A DNA stretch of 7,194 nt from an uncultured Synergistales bacterium (GTDB taxonomy: Bacteria > Synergistota > Synergistia > Synergistales > Aminobacteriaceae): positions 522 through 7,715 of the forward strand of contig CAJOED010000061.1 of NCBI GenBank assembly GCA_905233335.1. The letters are read 5' to 3'. Positions within the stretch are counted from its first letter, which is position 1. Every line of letters starts with the position of its first letter. A model generated the notes under the pieces. That model had not been told where the DNA came from, ran no database searches, and saw only the letters and a program-made list of their open reading frames with translations. The position numbers were made by a program, and so were the translations under genes. This document shows positions 1 to 6,367 of the stretch, piece after piece.

Positions 1-28
1 ATTTTTCCTCTGCTGTCTTTTCACTCAT
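1..28 (-). CDS. Possible 5' end of a leftward gene, cut by the window edge
   Basis: Reading leftward, an ATG at 28-26 opens a frame MSEKTAEEK that stays open to the window edge. Only nine codons are visible, so the product cannot be named; the lysine- and glutamate-rich start suggests a cytoplasmic protein and not a secreted one. Upstream there is an AAGGA-like Shine-Dalgarno sequence, but about 15 bases from the ATG, longer than ideal. A TATAAT box lies at 75-70, after the tRNA terminator, which supports an independent transcription unit starting here. A GTG four bases further in, in another frame, is a possible but less likely start. Confidence 0.35.
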
Positions 29-69
29 CGTTATTATTGTCCGTCCTTAATACACCGCTTTGAACACTA

Positions 70-75
70 ATTATA
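70..75 (-). promoter_or_regulatory. Possible -10 box for the leftward gene at the window edge
   Basis: On the minus strand this reads TATAAT, a perfect consensus -10 hexamer, placed between the tRNA terminator and the putative start at 28. At a 17-base spacing the -35 position is CTTTTT, which is a poor match and overlaps the terminator's T-run. The assignment therefore rests on the -10 and its position alone. Confidence 0.3.
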
Positions 76-90
76 AATCATCATTGCCAT

Positions 91-123
91 AAAAAAAGCC
101 TCCGCGTTCTTCACGGGGAAGCT
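91..123 (-). terminator. Rho-independent terminator of the tRNA-Glu gene
   Basis: Read leftward, AGCTTCCCCG (123-114) pairs with CGCGGAGGCT (106-97) across a 7-base loop, giving a 10-pair stem with one G-U pair and one C-C mismatch. It is followed by a run of seven Ts (97-91). It begins 15 bases after the tRNA CCA end, so it most likely ends the tRNA transcript. Confidence 0.8.
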
Positions 124-138
124 GTTATTCTCTAATCT

Positions 139-214
139 TGGTAGCCTCAACGAGGTTCGAACTCGTGTTTTAGCCTTGAGAGGGCTACGACCTGGACCAC
201 TAGTCGATGAGGCC
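139..214 (-). tRNA. tRNA-Glu, anticodon CUC, with encoded CCA
   Basis: The minus strand folds into a complete 76-base cloverleaf. The acceptor stem GGCCTCA/TGAGGCT is closed by a G1-U72 wobble, followed by discriminator A and an encoded CCA (141-139). The D stem is GAC/GTC with a loop containing TAGTGGTCCAG, very like the E. coli tRNA-Glu D loop. The anticodon stem is TAGCC/GGCTA with loop CTCTCAA, so the anticodon is CTC and reads GAG codons. The variable loop is AAAC, and the T stem ACGAG/CTCGT encloses TTCGAAC. All stems are intact and nothing suggests a pseudogene. The gene is a single-gene unit with its own promoter upstream and terminator downstream. A first-pair G-U is slightly unusual but the overall fold leaves little doubt. 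Confidence 0.96.
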
Positions 215-233
215 ATTTCTTTATTGCGCGAAA

Positions 234-261
234 ATCTTACCACAAAAAAATTTTTATGCAA
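234..261 (-). promoter_or_regulatory. Promoter of the tRNA-Glu gene
   Basis: On the minus strand TTGCAT (261-256) and TAAGAT (239-234) are separated by 16 bases, matching a sigma-70-type -35/-10 pair (TTGACA/TATAAT). The spacer is an A5T7 tract. The expected transcription start near 227 lies about 12 bases before the mature tRNA 5' end at 214, giving a short leader for RNase P to remove. Confidence 0.6.
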
Positions 262-338
262 GTTGTACGGCAATTTTCGGGCGTGGCAACTACACAGACT
301 AGTAGAAATAGCGAAATGATTTTTACGAAAAAATTATC

Positions 339-344
339 TATAAT
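339..344 (+). promoter_or_regulatory. Likely -10 box of ppdK
   Basis: TATAAT, a perfect -10 hexamer, sits 54 bases before the ppdK ATG in a very AT-rich stretch. No convincing -35 is found at 16-18 bases; candidates such as TGATTT at 317-322 are weak, which may indicate activator dependence or simply a poor -35. The leader is about 47 bases. I saw no riboswitch-like structure or operator palindrome in it. Confidence 0.5.
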
Positions 345-384
345 TCAATAAGTTTTTCCCATAGCAACAAAAAATTTTTTCACT

Positions 385-389
385 AGGAG
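385..389 (+). promoter_or_regulatory. Ribosome binding site of ppdK
   Basis: AGGAG lies nine bases before the ATG at 399. It fixes the ppdK start, in agreement with the family's N-terminus. Confidence 0.8.
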
Positions 390-398
390 TGATGTATC

Positions 399-3053
399 AT
401 GCCTACAGAACGTTACGTCTATAACCTCAAAGACGGCGACGGCGATAATCGTATGCTTCTCGGCGGCAAAGGAGCTAACCTCTGCAAAATGAAGCAGTCA
501 AGCCTTCCCATTCCTGCTGGATTCGTAATCACTACGGAAGTCTGCAGAAAATACATGCAGAACCCAGGCATAATGGACGAGATATGGCCTGATGTCAAAA
601 ATTACGTCGCACAGCTCGAAGAAGAAACCGGCAAAAAGTTCAACGACAGCAAAAATCCCCTTCTCGTGTCAGTCCGTTCGGGAGCACCTATATCAATGCC
701 CGGAATGATGGAGACAATTCTCAATCTCGGACTCAATGACGAAACAGTCAAGGGACTCGCTGAATCTTCCGGCAGCAAGAGATTCGCATACGACAGCTAC
801 AGAAGGTTCATTCAGATGTTCTCAAGCGTTGTTGACGAGGTGAATTTTGACCTGTTCGAGGCAGCACTCGCACGCGCAAGAGCTTCACAGGGCATCACCG
901 ACGCAAAGCAGGACTACAAGATTACGGCGGAGAACTTAGAGAAACTCATAGCGGAGTACAAAGACATCTACAGGGAAGCAACAGGAAATGACTTCCCGAC
1001 AGATCCTTGGGTGCAGTTACGCCGGGCAATTGAAGCCGTCTTCAAGAGCTGGAACATTCCGCGCGCAGTAACTTACAGGAAAATCAACAAGATAGACGAC
1101 AACTTAGGAACAGCAGTAAACGTTATCGCGATGATTTTCGGGAACTTGGGCGACGACTGCGGGACTGGAGTATGCTTCACGCGCAACCCATCAACAGGCG
1201 AGAACAAACTCTACGGAGAGTTCCTCATCAACGCACAGGGTGAAGATGTCGTTGCTGGTATCAGGACACCAATGCCCATTGCCGAACTCGAACAGAAAAT
1301 GCCGGAAATCTACAAGGAACTCTGCAGGCTCACGAGCCACCTCGAAAAGACTTATCATGAGATGCAGGATATAGAGTTCACGATTGAGCGCGGTAAATTA
1401 TTCCTTCTGCAGACAAGAGCCGGTAAGAGAACAGCAAGTGCGGCCGTGAAAGTTGCAGTTGACATGGTGAACGAGGGACTTATCGACACAAAGACAGCCG
1501 TAACCCGCGTATCACCCGAACAGGTCGAAATGTTGCTGCACCGCCAGGTCGACAAGAGCGCAAAACAGGACGTAATCACTAAGGGACTTCCTGCATCACC
1601 CGGAGCAGGAGCAGGAATGCTGGTCTTCTCGGCTGATGAGGCTGAAGAATGGGCACGTCAGGGAAAACCGACAATCCTCGCACGTCCCGAAACAAGCCCC
1701 GATGACATTCACGGACTTTTCGCGTCGCAGGGTGTCGTAACATCACGCGGCGGAATGACCTCACATGCGGCTGTTGTTGCTCGCGGAATGGGCAAACCGG
1801 CAGTGTGCGGCTGTGAAGAAGCAGTAATCGATGTCGACAAAGAAACTCTCACGGTCGGCGCAAGAGTCTTCAAGAAGGGCGACTGGGTTACGGTTGACGG
1901 CACGACGGGCAACTTCTTAGCGGGAGAAGCAAAAATGGTGGACGCAACATTCACCGACGACTTCAAGAAAATTCTTGCATGGGCTGACGAAAACGCAAGG
2001 CTTCAGGTCTGGACGAACGCTGACACCCCCGAAGACGCAAAGAGAGCGCGTGATTTCGGAGCAAAGGGAGTCGGGCTTTGCAGGACTGAGCATATGTTCA
2101 TGGGAGTAGACAGACTGCCGGTAATGCAGAGGCTCATTGTTGCGCTGACGGGGAGTGCTGAAGGCAAAGAGGCACGCAAGGACGCACTCGCAAAGTTGAA
2201 GGTCATGCAGAAGGACGACTTCACGGGAATATTCAAAGCAATGGACGGACTGCCGGTAATAATAAGGCTGTTGGATCCGCCGCTTCATGAGTTCCTTCCG
2301 AAAGAACCGAACATTCTTGAAGCCCTCAAGACAGCCACGCCGGAAGAAGCAAAGACCCTCAATGCGACACTTGAGAGAGTTCACCAGCTCCACGAGAACA
2401 ACCCGATGTTAGGTTTCAGGGGATGCAGGCTCGGCATGATTTACCCGGAAATTTACGAGATGCAGATGAGCGCAATCTTTGAGGCTGTTGCGGAACTCAC
2501 AAAAGCAGGCGCGACAGTGAAACCTGAAGTGATGATACCGATAGTGGGCACAAAGGCAGAAATGAAGTTCTTTAGGGAAATGGCCGACAGAATCGCCGAA
2601 GAAGTCAAGAAAGCTACGGGCGTGAACTTCTCGTATCTTGTCGGGACGATGATAGAGCTTCCGAGAGCGGCACTTGTTGCGGATCAGCTTGCGGAGTATG
2701 CACAGTTCTTCTCATGCGGAACGAATGACCTCACGCAGACGACTTTGGGCTATTCACGCGACGACGCAGAAAACAAATTCCTGTTCCAGTACGTCGATAA
2801 GGGAGTCTTCAAGGAGAATCCGTTTGCCGAACTCGACAGGGACGGCCCAGGACAGCTCGTGAAAATGGCGGTCGAAAAGGGACGCAGTGTCAACCCGAAT
2901 ATGTCCATCGGAATTTGCGGTGAACATGGCGGCAACCCGTCAAGTATTGCGTTCTGTCATAATGTCGGATTAACGTATGTGAGCTGCTCACCGTTCAGAG
3001 TACCTGTTGCGAGGATTGCGGCGGCACATGCGGCACTCGGTGTGCTGAAGTAG
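399..3053 (+). CDS. ppdK: Pyruvate, phosphate dikinase
   Basis: Cytoplasmic enzyme interconverting ATP + pyruvate + phosphate and AMP + PEP + pyrophosphate; many anaerobes run it toward pyruvate and ATP in pyrophosphate-linked glycolysis. The 884 residues fit the family's usual 870-900. The N-terminal ATP-grasp-like nucleotide domain (about 1-340) shows GGKGANL (Lys24), SVRSGAPISMPGMM (Arg93) and DIEFTIE...LLQTRAGKRTA (Glu326, Gln338, Arg340). The central swivelling phosphohistidine domain (about 390-510) carries TSRGGMTSHAAVVARGMG, with catalytic His456 and, two residues before it, Thr454, the position phosphorylated by the DUF299 regulatory protein in relatives. The C-terminal PEP/pyruvate barrel (about 535-884) has GLCRTEHMF (Arg562), IIRLLDPPLHEF (Arg623), GTMIELPRA (Glu753) and GICGEHGG with catalytic Cys840. 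No key residue is missing. It has its own promoter and terminator, so it appears monocistronic; no DUF299 regulator gene is adjacent. Confidence 0.98.
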   Translation: MPTERYVYNLKDGDGDNRMLLGGKGANLCKMKQSSLPIPAGFVITTEVCRKYMQNPGIMDEIWPDVKNYVAQLEEETGKKFNDSKNPLLVSVRSGAPISMPGMMETILNLGLNDETVKGLAESSGSKRFAYDSYRRFIQMFSSVVDEVNFDLFEAALARARASQGITDAKQDYKITAENLEKLIAEYKDIYREATGNDFPTDPWVQLRRAIEAVFKSWNIPRAVTYRKINKIDDNLGTAVNVIAMIFGNLGDDCGTGVCFTRNPSTGENKLYGEFLINAQGEDVVAGIRTPMPIAELEQKMPEIYKELCRLTSHLEKTYHEMQDIEFTIERGKLFLLQTRAGKRTASAAVKVAVDMVNEGLIDTKTAVTRVSPEQVEMLLHRQVDKSAKQDVITKGLPASPGAGAGMLVFSADEAEEWARQGKPTILARPETSPDDIHGLFASQGVVTSRGGMTSHAAVVARGMGKPAVCGCEEAVIDVDKETLTVGARVFKKGDWVTVDGTTGNFLAGEAKMVDATFTDDFKKILAWADENARLQVWTNADTPEDAKRARDFGAKGVGLCRTEHMFMGVDRLPVMQRLIVALTGSAEGKEARKDALAKLKVMQKDDFTGIFKAMDGLPVIIRLLDPPLHEFLPKEPNILEALKTATPEEAKTLNATLERVHQLHENNPMLGFRGCRLGMIYPEIYEMQMSAIFEAVAELTKAGATVKPEVMIPIVGTKAEMKFFREMADRIAEEVKKATGVNFSYLVGTMIELPRAALVADQLAEYAQFFSCGTNDLTQTTLGYSRDDAENKFLFQYVDKGVFKENPFAELDRDGPGQLVKMAVEKGRSVNPNMSIGICGEHGGNPSSIAFCHNVGLTYVSCSPFRVPVARIAAAHAALGVLK

Positions 3054-3073
3054 TTTTGCAGTAAGAGAATTTG

Positions 3074-3100
3074 CCCCTCCTGATTGCCGGGAGGGGTTTT
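3074..3100 (+). terminator. Rho-independent terminator of ppdK
   Basis: CCCCTCC (3074-3080) pairs perfectly with GGAGGGG (3090-3096) across a 9-base loop and is followed by TTTT, starting 21 bases after the ppdK stop. In the opposite direction the stem is followed by CAAATTC, a poor T-tract. It may serve the convergent gene ending at 3116 only weakly. Confidence 0.85.
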
Positions 3101-3115
3101 CGTGAGTGTGTGGTG

Positions 3116-3778
3116 TCAGTAGTTCTTGATGTTCTTTCCCGTGTCCATGACAACAACGCACTCATCTTTCACGTGCCGCAGCACCTCAATCATTGCTTCT
3201 TCAGGAATCGCAACACAGCCCGCCGTAAACTTATTCTTTGTCTGGCAGTGAAGGAATATTGCGCTCCCTTTTCCCGGTTCGCCGTCGTCATTGTAGCTTA
3301 TGTTCAGGCAGTACTTGTACGCGGTCGTGTAGTCGATTATGTGTTCGCTGTCCTTCTTCCTGAAGTCGTCGTATTCGCGCGTCGAAATGAACTGGTTGTA
3401 CACGTCGGACTTTGAGTCCCCGACCCAGTAGTGAGAGTCATCAACTTTCACGTAGCCCATCGGACAGCCGGGGTCATCCTCAATCCCGAAAGCAAGCGTG
3501 AAGGTGTATACGCCCGTCGGAGTCTTCATGTCGCCCTCGCGAGTTTTTCCCCAGCCCTTTTTGCCGACGAACGCCGGACATGCGATAATCTCTTCCCATT
3601 CGCCTGCGCTGTTCTTTTCGTGGAATGAGAAGCGAGCGTGTGAACCCTTTGTGCCTGACACTATCGCCAACTGCTGTGCGTCTTCTGCTGCTTTGAGTTC
3701 ACTGATCCATGCAGGGGAATTTTGCGCGAATACAGGAGAAGCCATAAGCAACATCATCATAACAAAAAATTTCAGCAT
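3116..3778 (-). CDS. Secreted YkuD-type L,D-transpeptidase-like protein
   Basis: 220 residues, complete. Residues 1-18 form a signal peptide: a Lys3 start, a hydrophobic core FVMMMLLM, and an SPVFA|Q type I cleavage site. The mature protein therefore acts outside the cytoplasmic membrane. The YkuD-like catalytic domain follows, with KTPTGVY at 85-91 (the substrate-groove motif seen in this fold) and, near the C-terminus, FLHCQTKNKFTAGCVAIPEE with His177 and nucleophile Cys188. The TAGCVAIP form resembles the COG3786 branch (TAGCxA) more than the ShGCIR form of YbiS/ErfK. Known relatives form or edit 3-3 peptidoglycan cross-links or attach lipoproteins; the exact reaction here is inferred. No LysM or other wall-binding domain is present. 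It converges with ppdK and diverges from the permease gene. GGAGG ten bases before the ATG supports the start. Confidence 0.85.
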   Translation of the reverse strand: MLKFFVMMMLLMASPVFAQNSPAWISELKAAEDAQQLAIVSGTKGSHARFSFHEKNSAGEWEEIIACPAFVGKKGWGKTREGDMKTPTGVYTFTLAFGIEDDPGCPMGYVKVDDSHYWVGDSKSDVYNQFISTREYDDFRKKDSEHIIDYTTAYKYCLNISYNDDGEPGKGSAIFLHCQTKNKFTAGCVAIPEEAMIEVLRHVKDECVVVMDTGKNIKNY

Positions 3779-3788
3779 AAAAACATTT

Positions 3789-3793
3789 CCTCC
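3789..3793 (-). promoter_or_regulatory. Ribosome binding site of the L,D-transpeptidase gene
   Basis: The minus strand reads GGAGG ten bases before the ATG at 3778. It confirms the start that also gives a proper signal peptide. Confidence 0.75.
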
Positions 3794-3795
3794 GT

Positions 3796-3803
3796 ATTAT
3801 AAT
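3796..3803. promoter_or_regulatory. Palindromic ATTATAAT giving -10 boxes on both strands
   Basis: The octamer ATTATAAT contains TATAAT on the plus strand (3798-3803, toward the permease gene) and on the minus strand (3801-3796, toward the L,D-transpeptidase gene). The plus-strand copy gives a start near 3810 and a leader of about 39 bases, which is reasonable, though no good -35 is seen. The minus-strand copy would start transcription at about the Shine-Dalgarno of the leftward gene, so it is less likely to be its real promoter. On the minus side the -35 candidate is TTAAAA at 16 bases. Confidence 0.35.
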
Positions 3804-3848
3804 TTTGCTGTCCATAATTTTAATACAGAGAGGGGAATTATTTTTCTC

Positions 3849-5159
3849 ATGGGTATATTCGGCCTTATTCTTGCGGTCGTGTGCGTCATCTTCCTCATCT
3901 GGAAAAATTGGCACATGGCTATCGTTTCTCTCATCGGGGCACTAATCGTTATCGCCTTCAACGGAATGAACCCCGTAACAGCAATTACCACCAACTTTAT
4001 GGGCGGCATGAGTTCATTTGCAGGGAACTGGTTTCTGCTGTTCATGCTCGGCGCAATTTTCGGGAAGGTCATGGGCGATTCGGGAGCGTCCGTCGGTATC
4101 GCTAATCACCTGCTGAAGAAGCTCGGCGATAAGTCAGTCGTCCTCGTGATAATGCTGACGGGGTTAGTGTTATCTTACGGCGGCATAGGGACGTTCATTA
4201 TTGCGTTCTCTGTTTACCCGATAGCAGTAGCACTCTTTCAGCGCGCGGACATCCCGAAGAAACTCATCGTAGCTACTATCATGGTATGTCCTGTTACTGT
4301 GTGTATGGCAATGTTACCAGGCTCACCGTCGACACAAAACTTACTGCCGACTACATACTTCAACACGACAGCATACGCGGGGGCGAAAATCGGCATAATA
4401 TGTTCGCTGATTATGTTCTGTGCGGCGTATCTCTATCTCAACTGGCAGATAGCAAGAGCAAGGCGCAAGGGTGAACATTTCGTGCCGTCAGAAGGTGAAA
4501 GCATCATGGACTTGTCGGAAGCAGACAGCGGAAAAACTCCTTCAGTGGGTGCGTGCTATGCTCCTATAGTCGTGCTGTTAGCTGCGATGTTCGGACTGCA
4601 AAAGTTCACGACGATGCCCGCAAATTACGCTGTGTCGGTTGCAATGACTCTGGCTATTCTCTTGGGCTGCTGGCTGTATCGTGATAAGTTCGACGCTCGC
4701 AAGGCCATCAATGACGGAGCTTCGGGCGGACTCGGAGCACTTATCGCAACGAGCGCAATAATGGGTTTCGGGAGCACAGTATCAGCTTCACCGGCTTATT
4801 CTGTCGTAACGAGCGCGCTTCTCGGTCTTGATGTCGGGCCTTTGGGGACGGCGTTAATAGCAATCAACGTAATAGCTGCCATCACTGGATCTTCAGCGGG
4901 CGGACTGAATATCTTTCTGTCGAGCATGGGCGAATATCTCGTGAGTACGGGACTGGATCTGTCTATGCTTCATCGTGTTGTGTGTATAGCGTCGTCGGGT
5001 TTTGACGCAATGCCTCACGCGTCGGGTATGGTCGTCTGCAACCAGATAGCGAGAACTTCACAGAAGGATACGTACATTCATGTGTTCATTACGTGTGCAT
5101 TGATGCCGTTCATGTGTGCGATTCTTGCGTGTGTTCTCGGCACGATGGGAATAATCTAG
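3849..5159 (+). CDS. GntP-family proton/organic acid permease
   Basis: 436-residue integral membrane protein, about the usual 430-450 for GntP (COG2610) permeases, which import gluconate and other sugar acids or carboxylates with protons. Strongly hydrophobic segments lie near residues 3-18, 22-38, 60-75, 97-130 (probably two), 137-157, 178-196, 235-250, 258-276, 293-312, 330-350 and 405-429, i.e. about 11-12 helices. A basic then acidic cytoplasmic loop sits at 200-230. Family-like motifs are GSPSTQNLLP (158-167, where GntP has a PHPGPT-type loop), TGSSAGGLNIFLSSMG (346-361) and SSGFDAMPHASG (382-393, matching the LDSLPHNGA-type signature). The frame is open upstream to 3498, but that part is antisense to the signal-peptide gene and not membrane-like; the chosen ATG begins directly at the first helix. 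AGGGG lies 13 bases upstream, a long spacing. It is followed after one base by the hydrolase gene. The substrate is unknown. Confidence 0.85.
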   Translation: MGIFGLILAVVCVIFLIWKNWHMAIVSLIGALIVIAFNGMNPVTAITTNFMGGMSSFAGNWFLLFMLGAIFGKVMGDSGASVGIANHLLKKLGDKSVVLVIMLTGLVLSYGGIGTFIIAFSVYPIAVALFQRADIPKKLIVATIMVCPVTVCMAMLPGSPSTQNLLPTTYFNTTAYAGAKIGIICSLIMFCAAYLYLNWQIARARRKGEHFVPSEGESIMDLSEADSGKTPSVGACYAPIVVLLAAMFGLQKFTTMPANYAVSVAMTLAILLGCWLYRDKFDARKAINDGASGGLGALIATSAIMGFGSTVSASPAYSVVTSALLGLDVGPLGTALIAINVIAAITGSSAGGLNIFLSSMGEYLVSTGLDLSMLHRVVCIASSGFDAMPHASGMVVCNQIARTSQKDTYIHVFITCALMPFMCAILACVLGTMGII

Positions 5160-5160
5160 C

Positions 5161-6318
5161 ATGAAGTACGACTACATTATCAGGGGCGGACATGTTGTTG
5201 ACCCATCGCGCAATATTGACGGAATAGAGGACGTATACATTCGCGGCTCACGAATTGCTGACGGTGGAAACGGTGAATGCGAACACGTAATAGACGCTTC
5301 CGGCTGTCTTGTCATGCCCGGGTGGATTGACTTTCACACGCACTTATTCAGGGAAGGAAGCAACATCTGCATTAATCCCGACATGATGATAGCGCAGGGG
5401 ACGACGGCGGCAGTTGATGCGGGAAGTGCGGGGAGTGCTACGTATGAGGCATTCTATAATTCTGTGCTGTCTCGTTCGTTGATGAGGGTGAAAGCATTTC
5501 TGACTCTTTATGCAGGAGGACAGCTTGACCCGAAATTACTTGAGGACTTCAACCCTGCACTCTACAACCTCGACAAGATAGAACGCCTCGTAGAAAGACA
5601 CCCTGACGACATGCTAGGCTTCAAGATAAGAATTTCTCGCGGGGTTGTGCCTGATGATAAGGGCATGGACTACCTGAAAGCTGTAGTAGATATTGCGTCG
5701 GACATGGGCGCGAAACTTGGCCGGAAGTTACGAGTATGCGTTCACACGACGAACTCACCGATGACAGCGGGCGAACTTGCTTCTGCATTGCGTGAGGGAG
5801 ATATATTCTGCCATTGTTTTCAGGGAGCGGGCAATACCATAGTGCTTGACGACGGCACGATAGATCCGGGAATTATCGCGGCACGGAAACGCGGAGTAAT
5901 TTTCGACAGCGCAAACGGGCGTGGGAATTTCGGAGTCCGTACGGGGGAGAAGGCCATAAAGGCGGGATTTCTGCCGGACATAATCAGCACGGATCTCACG
6001 TCCGACAAGTTCAACATGCCGCCTTACTGCAAAAACCTTCCGACCCTGCTCTCAAAATACATCACTATGGGCATGAGTATTACTGACATAGTGAGGTGCG
6101 TAACGGAAACTCCTGCGCGCATTATGGGACTCGCCGGGCAAATAGGGACACTCACACCGGGTGCGTTCGCGAATGTTACGATCGTGAAGCAGAAGAACTT
6201 GCGCATTACTCACAAGGACTTCAGGAACGACGAACTGACCGGGGATGTATTGCTTGTGCCGCAGATGACGATTATTGACGGTGAAATCCAGTACTGCCAG
6301 ACTGACTTTTGGTATTAG
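5161..6318 (+). CDS. Amidohydrolase of the COG3964 (EF_0837/Atu3266) type
   Basis: 385-residue cytoplasmic metal-dependent hydrolase of the amidohydrolase superfamily, in the dihydroorotase-like group often named 'amidohydrolase/deacetylase metallohydrolase'. Characterised relatives such as Atu3266 hydrolyse acetyl-(R)-mandelate and not dihydroorotate. Visible features are an N-terminal beta-sandwich strand YDYIIRGGHVVDPSRN, then MPGWIDFHTH with metal ligands His59 and His61, GFKIRIS with the bridging, probably carboxylated, Lys155, VCVHTTNSP (His195), IFCHCFQGAGN (His218) and STDLTSD with catalytic Asp278. TPARIMGLAGQIGTLTPG and a closing sandwich (about 319-375) complete the fold. All binuclear-site ligands are present. 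It starts one base after the permease stop with only a weak GGGA upstream, suggesting translational coupling. Together they probably import and hydrolyse one compound. The true substrate, an N-acyl amide or ester, is not deducible. Confidence 0.88.
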   Translation: MKYDYIIRGGHVVDPSRNIDGIEDVYIRGSRIADGGNGECEHVIDASGCLVMPGWIDFHTHLFREGSNICINPDMMIAQGTTAAVDAGSAGSATYEAFYNSVLSRSLMRVKAFLTLYAGGQLDPKLLEDFNPALYNLDKIERLVERHPDDMLGFKIRISRGVVPDDKGMDYLKAVVDIASDMGAKLGRKLRVCVHTTNSPMTAGELASALREGDIFCHCFQGAGNTIVLDDGTIDPGIIAARKRGVIFDSANGRGNFGVRTGEKAIKAGFLPDIISTDLTSDKFNMPPYCKNLPTLLSKYITMGMSITDIVRCVTETPARIMGLAGQIGTLTPGAFANVTIVKQKNLRITHKDFRNDELTGDVLLVPQMTIIDGEIQYCQTDFWY

Positions 6319-6333
6319 TGGAAAGATAATTAC

Positions 6334-6364
6334 TCCCCCTTGTGTGTGCGAGGGGGATTTTTTT
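6334..6364 (+). terminator. Rho-independent terminator of the permease-amidohydrolase unit
   Basis: TCCCCCT (6334-6340) pairs perfectly with AGGGGGA (6351-6357) over a 10-base loop and is followed by seven Ts (6358-6364). It begins 15 bases after the hydrolase stop. Leftward, the same stem is followed by GTAATTATC, so it is a poor terminator for the convergent gene ending at 6368. Confidence 0.88.
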
Positions 6365-6367
6365 CTG

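Noticed and set aside
67..273. A 68-codon minus-strand frame over the tRNA
   Set aside because: It covers the tRNA gene, its promoter and its terminator; the open frame is chance.
215..398. A riboswitch, T-box or attenuator in the spacer before ppdK
   Set aside because: The predicted leader is only about 50 bases, AT-rich and without a stable stem or conserved motif that I can see.
1917..2393. A 158-codon open frame on the minus strand inside ppdK
   Set aside because: It is wholly antisense to conserved ppdK catalytic sequence, has no convincing ribosome site, and its composition is what codon bias in the sense gene would produce.
3074..3100. The ppdK hairpin as a bidirectional terminator also serving the L,D-transpeptidase gene
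   Set aside because: In the leftward direction the stem is followed by CAAATTC and not a T-run, so there is only weak support.
3498..3848. A 117-codon open extension upstream of the permease start
   Set aside because: It runs antisense through the L,D-transpeptidase gene, which has a clear signal peptide, Shine-Dalgarno and catalytic motif. The extension has no membrane-protein character, while the ATG at 3849 starts directly at the first helix.
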